Under the pieces are notes generated by a model. The model saw only the letters and a program-made list of their open reading frames with translations, searched no databases and had not been told where the DNA came from. A stretch of 64,000 nucleotides of DNA. It comes from Alkalihalobacterium chitinilyticum. GTDB taxonomy: Bacteria; Bacillota; Bacilli; Bacillales; Bacillaceae_F. The position numbers were made by a program, and so were the translations under genes. The stretch is from the NCBI RefSeq assembly GCF_029028005.1, contig NZ_JAOTPO010000002.1, positions 407,981-471,980 on the forward strand, in the 5' to 3' direction. Positions within the stretch are counted from its first letter, which is position 1. Each line of letters begins with the position of its first letter. Below, piece after piece: positions 1-9,376 of this stretch.

Positions 1-1
1 G

Positions 2-709
2 GTTGAGACAGGGGTTTCTGTTGATAGAACATTAAATAACGCAGAAAAGCCAATAGTGGATGAAGTTCATCAAGAAAAAGAAGAAGTAGACGTCAAACCC
101 AATTTAAAAAAGAAACGACTTGTTGTTCGTATCACAAAAGGAAAGGAAAAAGGAAAAGTAATAGAGTTAGAAAAAGAAGAGATACAAGGAAACGTTAAAA
201 CTGAGGAACTGAAAGAGGCTCAATTGGATGGGAAGACTAATAAAGCGAAAGAACTTCACCGAGCTGGAGAAGAGAAAGAGCGTGTGTTAGAAAGATTACA
301 AATAGCAGAAGTGGTTGAAGCCGATGTGGCTGAGGCTCCAATAGATGATGAGACAGATGAGATGGTCAAAATTGAGGAAACGGAAGAATTTCAAAAGCAA
401 GAGGTTGAGGTTAAGGCAATACCTCAAGAAGAAATGATAGAAGACGTAGAAACCGTAGAAACCGTAGAAACCGTTGCAGAAGCTTCAGAAGTTAGAGTAG
501 TAGAAGGTATAGAAGAAGTAGATGAACCCAAAGAAGTAGAATCAGCAGAAACCGTAGAGATCGTCAACACTCTAGAAGTTGAGGGCACTGAAAAACCAGA
601 CATAGCTGAAGTAAAGATGGATTTGGGGTTAAAAGAGCTAATCGCCGAATTAATAAAAATAAAAGAAGTTAATCAACTAATTGATGAAAATGGGAGTAAA
701 CGGGATTGA
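2..709 (+). CDS. Acidic, low-complexity C-terminal part of a larger protein (5' end outside window)
   Basis: The reading frame is open from base 2 with no start codon, so the gene begins upstream and only its last 235 codons are visible. This part is dominated by Glu, Val, Lys and Asp, with a basic patch (KKKRLVVRITKGK) near visible residues 38-50. A short DNA micro-repeat near 449-475 encodes consecutive ETV triplets. No catalytic domain is visible. The charged tail resembles in composition the tail of the GT4 glycosyltransferase at 34108-35988, so a spore-surface glycosyltransferase or coat protein with an acidic tail is possible. That is inference from composition and location only. A hairpin terminator follows at 785-838. 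Confidence 0.75.
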   Translation, partial: VETGVSVDRTLNNAEKPIVDEVHQEKEEVDVKPNLKKKRLVVRITKGKEKGKVIELEKEEIQGNVKTEELKEAQLDGKTNKAKELHRAGEEKERVLERLQIAEVVEADVAEAPIDDETDEMVKIEETEEFQKQEVEVKAIPQEEMIEDVETVETVETVAEASEVRVVEGIEEVDEPKEVESAETVEIVNTLEVEGTEKPDIAEVKMDLGLKELIAELIKIKEVNQLIDENGSKRD

Positions 710-784
710 TTAAGAGTAGTTGTGCTTATCATCCGCCAGCTCCTCCATGGATAGTAAAGTGAGTTAATAGGTACTGAGTAACAA

Positions 785-838
785 AAGAGGTTGGCTTTGA
801 TTATTCATCAAAGTCAATCTCTTATTTTATTTTTTTTA
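785..838 (+). terminator. Intrinsic terminator after the acidic partial gene
   Basis: A long imperfect stem around AAGAGGTTGGCTTTGAT and its near complement (785-823) with a TATTC loop is followed by a T-rich run to 838. It closes the plus-strand gene and lies between it and the convergent minus-strand gene. Confidence 0.75.
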
Positions 839-890
839 TATGTTTAGATTAAAAGTTATTCAATCTATTCAATGGATAATAGACTAGTCC

Positions 891-1304
891 TTAAGCATTT
901 GACTGTTTGTCTATTGTGCTCACATCTTCAATTAAAAATTCCAAAATAATATTGATATTAATCGTTAAATTTATTACTTCTTCTAGTTTTTTGATCAATT
1001 GTAAACGTTCTTCGATCGCAAGGTTGTCTTGATTGATACTAAAGCATACAGCGTTTATCGCATTCGCTAGAGCATTTTCAATATTCGCTACTGAAGTGAT
1101 TAATTCATCCAGACTCTCATTAGATACTTGAGGAAATTCTTGTTGGTGAGTAAATTCCGGTTGATGATGAGATATTGGCTGAGATTCTGGCTGATGGGAA
1201 GATTTCGGTAAAGGTACTGTATGCTTATTTGCAGGTTTCTTATATGTCCTTTTTTTCTTTGTATGGAAATTCGATACATAACATGTAGTGCTGTATAGAC
1301 TCAC
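891..1304 (-). CDS. Small hypothetical protein with a helical module, probably spore-associated
   Basis: A 137-residue protein. A GTG start is chosen because an AAAGGAG ribosome-binding site lies about 9 nt upstream. Residues 15-70 are rich in Lys, His, Gln and Pro and probably disordered. Residues 72-135 are predicted helical (ANIENALANAINAVC, then an EERLQLIKKLEEVI helix). The helical part resembles the repeat unit of the large protein at 1523-3385: an amphipathic (M/I)E.AL..A(L/I).A(C/V) helix, a loop, then a second helix with KKxE. The two genes are divergent and about 220 bp apart, so they may be co-regulated and their products may interact; that is inference. No family was recognised. 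Confidence 0.7.
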   Translation of the reverse strand: MSLYSTTCYVSNFHTKKKRTYKKPANKHTVPLPKSSHQPESQPISHHQPEFTHQQEFPQVSNESLDELITSVANIENALANAINAVCFSINQDNLAIEERLQLIKKLEEVINLTININIILEFLIEDVSTIDKQSNA

Positions 1305-1460
1305 GGCAGACCACTCCTTTGACCAATATAATATACAGTATTACAAAAGGGTTTGAGCAGTATAGGTAGTTGTTGAAGGCGAACATGGATTTTCTAATAA
1401 GGTAAGTAATCTAATACAAAATTAGTGGTTCATCTATATTAAATACAGATATCTGTTTAT

Positions 1461-1488
1461 ACCCTTTCTACTAGACGAGCATACAATA
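1461..1488 (+). promoter_or_regulatory. Candidate sigma-K promoter for the adhesin-like protein
   Basis: ACC at 1461-1463, a 16-nt spacer, and CATACAATA at 1480-1488 match the mother-cell sigma-K pattern (mAC, about 16 nt, CATAnnnTA). The start codon lies 35 nt downstream. Confidence 0.65.
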
Positions 1489-1522
1489 CTATGATTTATA
1501 GTTTGAAGGAGGTATGTTCATT

Positions 1523-3385
1523 TTGGAGAAAAAAGAGTTACAAAGACTAAAAGAAGAAAGGCAAAGAAAGCATAAAGAGGCTGATCGAGTTCGTGCAGCC
1601 GACGTTAGACCTCTGCAAGCGACACCGCTCGAATTAGCAAGTGCTATTGTTTCTCCTGCAACTCTAACCTGTTTAACAGATGCTGCTTTAGATGCTGTTA
1701 GCCCCCTGCAAGCGGAAGTTTTTACTTTCCCGCTTCAAGGATTTCCGACTAATGGGGATGCTTTTGCTGTATTAAGTAGTGGAATAGCGGGGGAAGCAAA
1801 TGAAAGTAATATTTTTTGTAGTACCTGTTTTGAAAGTGAAACTGGTCCTGTAGGATTTGATACGGTTTCATTAAATTTAACGTTTAATCTTCCACAAAAT
1901 CCCGGGAATTTAATTTTTAACTGGAAATTCGCTACTAGAGAATTTCCACCGACTTTTTTCAATGACTACTTTGATGTTCTTGTTAATGGTACTTCAATTA
2001 CTGACTTTCCAATTACGGTCAATAACGCAGTGTTGTCTCTGCCAGCAGCAAATGATGTTTGTTATTCAAGAATTACACCAACAATTCAAACGGCTACATT
2101 TGATCTTTCTCCTTTTGCAGGGCAAACAATTACAGTCACTTTCCGAGTTTCAGATGTTGGAGACTGTGTCCTTGATACTGCTGCTTTTATTGATAACGTA
2201 AGGATTGAAGGGTGTGAAGCAAGAATAGCTGTTGATGATGCAGTGGCCGACATGGAACAGGCACTATCAGAGGCGTTAAATGCTTGTACAACACCACCCG
2301 CTTTCAGTATAGAAGAATGTTTATTAGCAATAACTAATAAAGAAATAGTGTTACAGTCTTTTCTTGAAACATCAAGAGATATAGCTGTTCCCCCTGCGTT
2401 CATATTAGCCGCTGCTGAAGTAGAACGAGCGTTAGCAGCTGCCTTAAGAGCTTGTATAGCACAAGGAGGAGACATAGAAAGATGTGTCACGTTAATTACG
2501 AAAAAAGAAACGGTTTTACAATTTTTGATGGATACATTACGAGACCCATTAATTTCCCAAAACGTTAAGGCTTCAGTTGTGTCTATGGAACAATCGTTAG
2601 CAGCTGCCTTAAGGGCTTGTATCGACGTAGGTGGAGATGTAGAAAGATGCATCCGATTGCTTACTAAAAAGGAAATTGTTTTACAATCCTTATTAAGAAC
2701 AGCCAGAACGTGTATTGAAAGGACCACAACCTTTAGCAATACTGCGCCTATAGCTATTCCAGAAACGGGTACTGCCGGACCTGCAGCACCGTACCCTTCA
2801 CCCATTGTCGTTTCTGGTCTAACAGGACCCATTATAAAAGTGACAGTAACGTTTAATAATTTTTCGCATACATTCCCAGCAGATATTGCAGCTATGTTAG
2901 TTGGACCTAGAGGTCAAGATACAATCTTAATGGCTCAAGCTGGTAGCGGTGCTAACATTGAAGATGTTACGCTAACATTTGACGATGATGCAGCGGAACC
3001 ACTACCAATTCCTATTGTCTCAGGAACCTATCAACCGACTAATAATGGAATTAGTGTACCATTTCCATCTCCTGCACCCACTCCAACTACTAATGATGCA
3101 TTGAGCGTCTATATTGGTACAGATCCAAATGGGACTTGGGAACTTTATATTAACGATCAGTTCCTTGGTGACACAGGTATTATGGCTGGTGGCTGGGAAT
3201 TGCATATCACGACTTGTGAGCCAGTAGGTACAAATAATTTCAATACAACACAGTCAAATTGTAACGAGGAAAGAGTCCAGCAATTGCTGCAAGAATTCCA
3301 TGCCTCTCATCCAACAAAAGAAGATCAAAAAGGCAGGAAAGAAAAACTGAAGAGGCTTCAGGAAAGATTAGGGGGTACGATTTGA
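1523..3385 (+). CDS. Large spore-surface adhesin-like protein: anchor-L-like domain, three helical repeats, P-like domain
   Basis: A 620-residue protein. The TTG at 1523 is preferred because GGAGGT ends 9 nt before it; an in-frame ATG at 1514 abuts the ribosome-binding site. Residues 1-25 are highly charged and there is no signal peptide, which suits a mother-cell coat protein. Residues about 35-230 resemble choice-of-anchor-L beta domains (LSSGIAGEAN, then FNDYFDVLVNG). Residues about 240-396 hold three tandem helical repeats of about 50 residues, each with an (M/V)Ex(A/S)Lxx(A/L)Lx(A)C helix followed by TxKExVLQ. Residues about 401-563 resemble a P/proprotein-convertase-like beta domain (AAMLVGPRGQ, GTWELYINDQFLGDTG). 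The C-terminus is Lys/Glu-rich. The domain names are recognition by eye. An exosporium or coat adhesin role is inferred from the sigma-K-like promoter and the setting. Confidence 0.75.
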   Translation: MEKKELQRLKEERQRKHKEADRVRAADVRPLQATPLELASAIVSPATLTCLTDAALDAVSPLQAEVFTFPLQGFPTNGDAFAVLSSGIAGEANESNIFCSTCFESETGPVGFDTVSLNLTFNLPQNPGNLIFNWKFATREFPPTFFNDYFDVLVNGTSITDFPITVNNAVLSLPAANDVCYSRITPTIQTATFDLSPFAGQTITVTFRVSDVGDCVLDTAAFIDNVRIEGCEARIAVDDAVADMEQALSEALNACTTPPAFSIEECLLAITNKEIVLQSFLETSRDIAVPPAFILAAAEVERALAAALRACIAQGGDIERCVTLITKKETVLQFLMDTLRDPLISQNVKASVVSMEQSLAAALRACIDVGGDVERCIRLLTKKEIVLQSLLRTARTCIERTTTFSNTAPIAIPETGTAGPAAPYPSPIVVSGLTGPIIKVTVTFNNFSHTFPADIAAMLVGPRGQDTILMAQAGSGANIEDVTLTFDDDAAEPLPIPIVSGTYQPTNNGISVPFPSPAPTPTTNDALSVYIGTDPNGTWELYINDQFLGDTGIMAGGWELHITTCEPVGTNNFNTTQSNCNEERVQQLLQEFHASHPTKEDQKGRKEKLKRLQERLGGTI

Positions 3386-3425
3386 CGGAGTGTAACAATT
3401 AAGGTGGCTAATAAATATAAAGCAA

Positions 3426-3462
3426 AGGGATTGACATGAAGAATGTTTCATAGTCAATCCCT
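3426..3462. terminator. Probable bidirectional terminator
   Basis: A perfect 10-bp inverted repeat (AGGGATTGAC / GTCAATCCCT) with a 17-nt loop lies between convergent genes. T-rich sequence follows on the plus strand. Confidence 0.65.
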
Positions 3463-3471
3463 ATTAACAAT

Positions 3472-4617
3472 TTATTTTTTCATTCCCTTAATTAATACTT
3501 GAATTACTTCAGGTCGACTAAATTGTGGTGGGGGGGTAACACCGTTTCGTAACATTTCTCGTACTTTTGTTCCCGATAAGTGAAGGTGGTCTTCTTTTGG
3601 ATGTGGACATGTTTTGCTAGAAGCCATGTTTCCGCATGTTGTACAATAAAAACTATGTTCAAAACATAGGATGTTAATGCCGATGTCTTCAGGCTTAAAT
3701 TGCTTAAAAATTTCTTGGGCATCATACGTTCCGTAATAATCTCCAACCCCTGCATGGTCACGTCCAACGATAAAATGGGTACATCCGTAATTTTTTCTAA
3801 CAAGGGCATGAAATATCGCTTCTTTCGGTCCAGCATATCGCATCGCAGCTGGGAATACCGATAAAAATACTCGTTCGTCTGGATAATAATTTTTTAATAG
3901 AACTTCATAGCTTTCCATTCTAACGTCAGCTGCAATATCATCTGATTTCGTTTCTCCTACAAGCGGATTGAGAAATAGTCCATCGACTGTTTCAAGAGCG
4001 CATTTTTGAATATATTCATGTGCTCTATGAACGGGGTTTCTCGTCTGGAATCCGACAACGGTTTTCCATCCTTTCTGTTCAAATGCTTTCCTCGTTTCCA
4101 TAGGAGAATTGAAGTAAGACGAGAAACTATTATTTTTTGGTGGAAGTTTGGTTAAGGTGATAGGTCCAGCTACATAAACATTAGGTCGATCCAATAATTT
4201 TTTTACGCCTGGATGTTTCGTATCAGTTGTTTGATAAACGAGTTTAGCTTCTAATAATTTGTCTGGAACGTATATTTCTTGCACTTTTAGTACCCCGTAA
4301 ACTGTATTCTTATAGGTTAATTTAATATTCTCTCCTAAATTTAAATGTTTTGCTACATTTTCATGCACAGGTAAAGTAACAGGGATACTCCAAACGAAGC
4401 CATTTTTTAGTTTCATATTATATAAAATAGATTTATAATCTTCTTTGCCAAGAAAACCAGTTAATGGACTAAATGCCCCATTTGCAATTAACTCCATATC
4501 AGACAACGCCATACTATCAATTTCAATTTCACTTGTAAGTGATGAATGGTCATAGTTTAAATCTATCTTATTAACAAGAAGTCCACCGTGGGGAATACTA
4601 AGTGTCAAAATTGTCAC
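3472..4617 (-). CDS. sat: Sulfate adenylyltransferase (ATP sulfurylase)
   Basis: A 381-residue enzyme that makes adenosine 5'-phosphosulfate (APS) from sulfate and ATP. The family's nucleotide-binding motif [10 protein letters not shown] is at residues 191-200 and GRDHAGVG is at about 285-292. A Cys-rich cluster (C325, C328, C337 and nearby His) is near the C-terminus. The length is normal for the Bacillus single-domain enzyme. It is the last gene of a minus-strand operon. Its ATG overlaps the TGA of cysC (ATGA), which implies translational coupling. No APS or PAPS reductase follows, unlike assimilatory operons, so the product pathway appears to stop at PAPS in this locus. The role in sulfating spore glycans is inference. 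Confidence 0.96.
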   Translation of the reverse strand: MTILTLSIPHGGLLVNKIDLNYDHSSLTSEIEIDSMALSDMELIANGAFSPLTGFLGKEDYKSILYNMKLKNGFVWSIPVTLPVHENVAKHLNLGENIKLTYKNTVYGVLKVQEIYVPDKLLEAKLVYQTTDTKHPGVKKLLDRPNVYVAGPITLTKLPPKNNSFSSYFNSPMETRKAFEQKGWKTVVGFQTRNPVHRAHEYIQKCALETVDGLFLNPLVGETKSDDIAADVRMESYEVLLKNYYPDERVFLSVFPAAMRYAGPKEAIFHALVRKNYGCTHFIVGRDHAGVGDYYGTYDAQEIFKQFKPEDIGINILCFEHSFYCTTCGNMASSKTCPHPKEDHLHLSGTKVREMLRNGVTPPPQFSRPEVIQVLIKGMKK

Positions 4618-5237
4618 TCCTCTTCTCTCAAGTGTATTTTATTTTTAAGATATGATTGAATTTCTTGTACACATTCTTTTACAGACATAACTGTTGTATC
4701 AATCGTAATCTCTGGATTTTGTGGTTCTTCATATGGTTGGCTGATTCCAGTAAACTGTTTAATTTCTCCAAGGCGTGCCCTTTTATATAACCCTTTAGGA
4801 TCACGTTTTTCACATTCCTGCAGTGAACATTTTACGTATACTTCAACAAATTCTTCAGGTTCGAAAAGTATCCTGGCCTGCTCGCGATCAGCTGCATAAG
4901 GTGATATGAGTGCAGCAAGCACGACTACACCAGCATCAACAAACAATTTGCCAACTTCAGCTGTGCGTCTTACATTTTCTTTTCGATCTTCTTCAGTAAA
5001 TGTAAGGTTCCGATTGATTCCATGCCGGAGGTTGTCACCATCTAATAAATATACACTGCTACCGTCTTTATACAATTCGTGTTGAAGTGCGTTAGCGATA
5101 GTTGACTTTCCAGAACCAGATAGTCCTGTGAACCAGATCATTAAGCTTTTATGGCCATGTAGTTTTTGCCGATCTTCTTTCGTTATATCAGACTGATGCC
5201 ATACAATATTTGAAGTTTCATTTTTGTTGTCTTCCAT
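4614..5237 (-). CDS. cysC: Adenylyl-sulfate kinase (APS kinase)
   Basis: A 207-residue kinase that phosphorylates APS to PAPS, the universal sulfuryl donor. Walker A GLSGSGKS is at residues 38-45, [10 protein letters not shown] at 67-76, and the family's SPYxADR segment at 112-118. The start MEDNK is chosen because GGGAGC lies just upstream and it matches the family N-terminus; an in-frame upstream extension lacks support. It lies 35 bp after the SLC13 permease and overlaps sat by four bases. PAPS is needed either for sulfate reduction or for sulfotransferases. The only candidate user visible in the window is the sulfotransferase at 21107-21919. Confidence 0.96.
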   Translation of the reverse strand: MEDNKNETSNIVWHQSDITKEDRQKLHGHKSLMIWFTGLSGSGKSTIANALQHELYKDGSSVYLLDGDNLRHGINRNLTFTEEDRKENVRRTAEVGKLFVDAGVVVLAALISPYAADREQARILFEPEEFVEVYVKCSLQECEKRDPKGLYKRARLGEIKQFTGISQPYEEPQNPEITIDTTVMSVKECVQEIQSYLKNKIHLREEE

Positions 5238-5272
5238 TTTTAAAGCTCCCTTCTTCTTAAATAACTTCCTGT

Positions 5273-7042
5273 TTATCCCCATATAAATACAGATAGAAGA
5301 ACAGTAGTAATCATGCAAAGAAGACTAAGTGGAAAGCCTACTCTAAAAAAGTCAGTAAATTGGTATCCACCAGGTCCGTAAACTAATAAATTGGTTTGAT
5401 AGCCTATCGGGGTAATAAAACTACAGGAGGCAGCAATAGCGATTATCATTGAAAATAGTTCAGGGTTATACCCTAGTTGAATAGCTAATGAGTATCCAAT
5501 TGGAAAAATGAGAGCGGCGGCAGCAATATTGCTAATAATTTCTGTTAGGACTAAAGTTGAAAAGTATAATATAAAGCAAAGGATAATCAGGTTTATTTGA
5601 TTTTCAAAGTTTAATAAGCTCGTTAAAAAAGTCGGTAAACCAGCGTTTTCTACTGCCTTTGCAATTCCAATGGCTGAAGCGATAAGAACTAAAATTCCCC
5701 AATCTATCGCTTTTTTTGCTTCTGACGTTGTTATCGATTTGGTTATTGTTAAAATGATCATTCCGAGTAAGGCTGCTTGAAGGATAGAAACGATTTGAAA
5801 AGCAGCTAAAGCAATGACAAAGATTACGGTTGGAATAATGATCTTGGATTTACCACTGCTAATTGGTTCGTCGGTTTCGACCCCAGATACAAGGTAAAAA
5901 TCACGAGAATTTGACCAAGTTTTAATAAAATCCTGTCCAGCTAAAAGCAGAAGTGTGTCACCCGGTCTAATAGTCATATTTCCAATTCCGGAAGTAATAT
6001 GCTGATTATTTCTTCGAATAGCAACAATAGCAGAGTTATACTGTGCTCTAAAATTTGAATTCTTTATCTTTTTACTAACTAACGGAGAAGAGTGAGAAAC
6101 TACAACTTCAACTAGATTAGACTTGTTGTGTTGCGCCATACTGCTTGTTCCTTCCTTTACAGTGGGGAGTTCTAATCCTTTTAAGTTAAGCAATTTTAAG
6201 ATGCTTTCTACATTCCCAGAAAAAATAAGTGAGTCATTTTCTTGGATCATTTCATAATTAGAAACTGGTGTAATTGTACTATTGTTACGAATGATTTGTA
6301 CTAAAAAAATATCATGTAATGCTCTTAAATTTACGTCCTTTACTGCTTTACCAATCCATAACGAATTACTGATTACTTTAACTTCGACTGTGTAATCTTT
6401 TCGTATTGATTGATAAGCTTCGATCAAGTCTTTGTTATTAGGTAGTTTTTTTTGACCATAAAAAATCATATAGAATAGGCTGACTATAAATAATGGGATA
6501 CCAATTAGTGAGAATTGAAACATTGAAAATCCTGGATGTCCATTTTGCTGTAGCAGTCCATGAATGAGTAAATTTGTTGAAGTTCCAATTAATGTAACGG
6601 TTCCTCCAATGATTGCGGCATAAGAGAGTGGAATTAAAAGCTTAGAAGGTGATATTTTGTGTTGAATTCCCCATTTATGAACGATAGGAGTTAGCATAGC
6701 TACAATCGGTGTATTGTTCATAAAAGCTGATAGGAAAGATACTGGAAACATGATTTTAATGAGGACGATTGAAAACTTTTTATTTTTCCCTAAGATACGT
6801 GTTAAGAGCTTAGGAACAATACCGCATTTTTGTACAGCGAAGGCAATAACCATTAGTAGGGCAATAGTATGGACGGCTGGGTTCGCAAAACCTTGAAATG
6901 CCTCATCGATAGAGAGTACTCCTAATACAATAAGTAAAGAGAAAGCTGTAAAAACAGTTAGTTCGGGTGTAAGCCACTCTTTGATAAGACTCAGGAACAT
7001 TAGAAATAAAACAATACTGACGGTAATTCCAGCAAAGGACAT
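5273..7042 (-). CDS. SLC13/DASS-family permease with two TrkA-C domains, probable sulfate transporter
   Basis: A 589-residue inner-membrane transporter. The ATG at 7042 is preferred over 7057 because GTGGAG sits 7 nt upstream of it. The N-terminal half has hydrophobic helices and the conserved NNTPIVAML segment. A cytoplasmic middle region (about 205-385) contains two TrkA-C/RCK-C-like domains ([25 protein letters not shown]-like segment with AIRRNN). A second hydrophobic half contains [15 protein letters not shown]. This layout is typical of bacterial sulfate or divalent-anion SLC13 permeases. Being first in an operon with cysC and sat supports sulfate as the substrate. It is preceded by a sigma-K-like promoter, so uptake by the mother cell during sporulation is inferred. 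Confidence 0.88.
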   Translation of the reverse strand: MSFAGITVSIVLFLMFLSLIKEWLTPELTVFTAFSLLIVLGVLSIDEAFQGFANPAVHTIALLMVIAFAVQKCGIVPKLLTRILGKNKKFSIVLIKIMFPVSFLSAFMNNTPIVAMLTPIVHKWGIQHKISPSKLLIPLSYAAIIGGTVTLIGTSTNLLIHGLLQQNGHPGFSMFQFSLIGIPLFIVSLFYMIFYGQKKLPNNKDLIEAYQSIRKDYTVEVKVISNSLWIGKAVKDVNLRALHDIFLVQIIRNNSTITPVSNYEMIQENDSLIFSGNVESILKLLNLKGLELPTVKEGTSSMAQHNKSNLVEVVVSHSSPLVSKKIKNSNFRAQYNSAIVAIRRNNQHITSGIGNMTIRPGDTLLLLAGQDFIKTWSNSRDFYLVSGVETDEPISSGKSKIIIPTVIFVIALAAFQIVSILQAALLGMIILTITKSITTSEAKKAIDWGILVLIASAIGIAKAVENAGLPTFLTSLLNFENQINLIILCFILYFSTLVLTEIISNIAAAALIFPIGYSLAIQLGYNPELFSMIIAIAASCSFITPIGYQTNLLVYGPGGYQFTDFFRVGFPLSLLCMITTVLLSVFIWG

Positions 7043-7077
7043 AATAACACTCCACATTCATTTATACATATAGTTTA

Positions 7078-7105
7078 TTTAGTATGTAAAAGTTGGTGTA
7101 TTTGT
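7078..7105 (-). promoter_or_regulatory. Candidate sigma-K promoter of the sulfate/PAPS operon
   Basis: On the minus strand, ACA (7105-7103), a 16-nt spacer and CATACTAAA (7086-7078) fit the sigma-K pattern with one mismatch in the -10 (TA to AA at its end). It lies about 35 nt upstream of the permease start. Confidence 0.5.
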
Positions 7106-7215
7106 CCCGACTAGCGCCTATATTGAAAAAAATGCGTGAGGATAAAAGCGCAAATATATCAACAATATGTTTTGAAACGAATTTATATTAAAGCTGTAAC
7201 GCTACTTTAAAGAGG

Positions 7216-7247
7216 AAAAAAAGGTTTAGGAAGTGTAACCCTAAACC
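7216..7247 (-). terminator. Terminator of the ytcABC operon
   Basis: The minus strand carries an 8-bp perfect stem (GGTTTAGG / CCTAAACC, 7223-7247) followed by a run of seven T. It begins immediately after the ytcC stop codon. Confidence 0.85.
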
Positions 7248-8420
7248 CTACTGAAATTTAGATGGCTGGGTTAATTTTGTCTCGGCTTCCTTTAATGTTT
7301 GATAAGCCGCTTCTATCCGTTTAACCGTATGTTTATATTGAAAATTTTCTTCAGTCAATAGACGTCCATTTTTAGCGATTTCTGAAGCTTCGAGAGGGTT
7401 AGATAAATAGTAATCAATCGCTTCAACAAATGCATTTAGTTGATTGTAATTGTCGATTACGTAACCATTTTGCATATGAGTAATAACTTCTGGATTCCCG
7501 CCTCGGTTTGTTGTAATAATCGGAAGACCAGCAGCCATTGCTTCATAATGAACTCTTGCTAGCGGTTCCTCCCATTGTGAACTGCATACAAATAGATCTG
7601 CTATAAGGAAAAACTTTGGAATTTCCTGTGCAGGAATAAATCTCGTAAATATGACCTTATCTTTGAGTGGCTTTGCTAGTTGATGGAGGTAATGAACATA
7701 ATGATTTATTGAATTGTCACTAAACCACTTTCCACCAGCAATGACCAAAACGGTATCAGGATGTATTTTTAGCAGATTTTTCATCGATTGAATGAGAAGG
7801 TGTGGTCCCTTCGATTTACAAAGTCGTCCCGCAAATAAAATGACTTTTTTATTCTCAACCCCATATTTTTGACGATAATGTTGTCGTATGGGTTGGATAT
7901 GAGAAGCCCATAACGGTGAAAATTCATCTATGTTGACACCAGAGTAGGCAACGGTTGTTTTTTCTTGAGCTTCTGGAAACCTATTAATCACTTTTCCCTT
8001 AATAAACTCACTAATTGTAAAAATATGGTCGCAAGCTTTGACTACCTTATTTCCTAAATCCATAGAAATTTTTTCTTCACGCATTACATCGTTATGGAGG
8101 CTAAGAATAAACTTACTTTTAGGAGCAACTTCTTTATAATGGAGAAGGGCTTTTGGGCGATTGAATACTTGAATAATATCAAATTGTGATTTAGCTAAAT
8201 ACCTTTTTACTTCCCGTATATAATATTTATACTGTACTCGAATAAAGTGAATGTTATTCTTTGTTTCAAAAGTTGGTAAAGTAGAATCAGCCACTGAAAA
8301 GATGGTAATTTCATTTTTTTTACTTAACAGTGGCACAATTCCATCAACTAATACTTGAATGGCTCCACCTTTTATTGCAGGAGAAGGAAGATTTTCAGTA
8401 CAAATAAAAGCAATTTTCAT
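7248..8420 (-). CDS. ytcC: GT4 glycosyltransferase, YtcC-like
   Basis: A 390-residue GT-B fold glycosyltransferase. Its N-terminus (MKIAFICTENLPSPAIKGGA) and the SQWEEPLARVHYEAMAAG donor-binding region with a following GGNPEVI are typical of GT4. The ATG at 8420 overlaps the upstream TGA (TGATG) and follows GGGGAGGTGG. It is the third gene of an operon whose order matches ytcA-ytcB-ytcC of Bacillus subtilis, a set associated with spore coat polysaccharide. It is a clear paralogue of the GT4 domain at 34108-35988 (shared VFNRP and LSxHND segments). The acceptor is unknown; the donor may be the sugar nucleotide made by YtcA/YtcB (inference). Confidence 0.9.
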   Translation of the reverse strand: MKIAFICTENLPSPAIKGGAIQVLVDGIVPLLSKKNEITIFSVADSTLPTFETKNNIHFIRVQYKYYIREVKRYLAKSQFDIIQVFNRPKALLHYKEVAPKSKFILSLHNDVMREEKISMDLGNKVVKACDHIFTISEFIKGKVINRFPEAQEKTTVAYSGVNIDEFSPLWASHIQPIRQHYRQKYGVENKKVILFAGRLCKSKGPHLLIQSMKNLLKIHPDTVLVIAGGKWFSDNSINHYVHYLHQLAKPLKDKVIFTRFIPAQEIPKFFLIADLFVCSSQWEEPLARVHYEAMAAGLPIITTNRGGNPEVITHMQNGYVIDNYNQLNAFVEAIDYYLSNPLEASEIAKNGRLLTEENFQYKHTVKRIEAAYQTLKEAETKLTQPSKFQ

Positions 8421-9376
8421 CAATCCACCTCCCCGTACAGTATTTTGAGATCATTAATTTCTTTTTGCAACCCTGCTTTTAATGTAGTCTTAGGTTGGTA
8501 ATGGAGAATTTTTTGCGCTTTAGAAATATCTGCCCATGTATGTTTCGGTTCCCCGCGTGTAGTACCGGTTATTTGTATGTTAGCTTTTTTTTGTAAAAGT
8601 TCTTCAAGGATTGAAATAGTGTCTAACACTGAAGCTCGTTCTGTACCACCAATGTTAATCGTTTCACCAATAACTGAATTATTCGTATAAAGGACGGCTG
8701 CTGTTCCCTTTACACAATCAGAAATAAATGTAAAGTCTCGCGTTTGTTTTCCATCCCCGTAAACTTGAATAGGTTCGTTTAAAAGCATCCTTTTAATAAA
8801 GCGGTGGAAGGCCATATCAGGTCGTTGCCTTGGTCCATAGACAGTAAAATACCTTAAAATAACAATCGGAATACTATCATTTTCTTGGTAAACTTTACAC
8901 AAGTACTCTCCAGTTAGTTTCGTTACACCATAGGGCGATAAGGGTGCACAGCTTGAATCTTCTGAAACCTTTCCTGTTTTATCACCGTAAGCAGAGGAAG
9001 TGGAAGCATAAATGAATTTTTTTATAGGTAATGTACGGCATGCCTCTAACAACCGCTGAGTCACATTGATATTATAGTCAACATAGGTTTTGAAGTCTTC
9101 ACCCCAGCTTGATCTCACCCCAGGCATTCCTGCCAAATGATAAATAACATCGACGTCGCTTAAATAATCAGTCCAATTAATATAGAGTAAATCTTCTTTT
9201 ACAAATTGGAAGCGTGGATGGTTCAGGAGGTTCTTTAGATTACGTAGTTTTATAGAATGGTTTGTAAATCCTAAAAAACCATCGACACCAATGACATCAT
9301 TTGTTTTATCAGATAATAGATATTCACAGAGGTGTGAACCGATAAACCCAGCTGCCCCAGTTACTAAAATTTTCAC
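8420..9376 (-). CDS. ytcB: NAD-dependent sugar-nucleotide epimerase, YtcB-like
   Basis: A 318-residue extended short-chain dehydrogenase/reductase. The glycine motif GAAGFIGSH is at residues 7-15 and the catalytic Tyr149-x3-Lys153 at 149-153, preceded by the STSSAYG segment. The GTG start at 9376 overlaps the TGA of ytcA (GTGA) and follows GGGGTGGGG. It probably epimerises a UDP-sugar such as UDP-glucuronate to UDP-galacturonate, because its upstream partner is a UDP-glucose dehydrogenase. The sequence alone does not settle the exact substrate. Confidence 0.9.
   Translation of the reverse strand: MKILVTGAAGFIGSHLCEYLLSDKTNDVIGVDGFLGFTNHSIKLRNLKNLLNHPRFQFVKEDLLYINWTDYLSDVDVIYHLAGMPGVRSSWGEDFKTYVDYNINVTQRLLEACRTLPIKKFIYASTSSAYGDKTGKVSEDSSCAPLSPYGVTKLTGEYLCKVYQENDSIPIVILRYFTVYGPRQRPDMAFHRFIKRMLLNEPIQVYGDGKQTRDFTFISDCVKGTAAVLYTNNSVIGETINIGGTERASVLDTISILEELLQKKANIQITGTTRGEPKHTWADISKAQKILHYQPKTTLKAGLQKEINDLKILYGEVD

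Noticed and set aside
706..762. Tiny frame SSCAYHPPAPPWIVK overlapping the first gene's stop
   Set aside because: TTG start and 18 codons only. The Pro/Trp-rich end is curious but too short to support as a gene or frameshift.
2086..2832. Long antisense frame (248 codons) inside the adhesin-like gene
   Set aside because: No site and Ala/Ser/Thr-rich artefact composition; the sense gene has clear repeats and domains.
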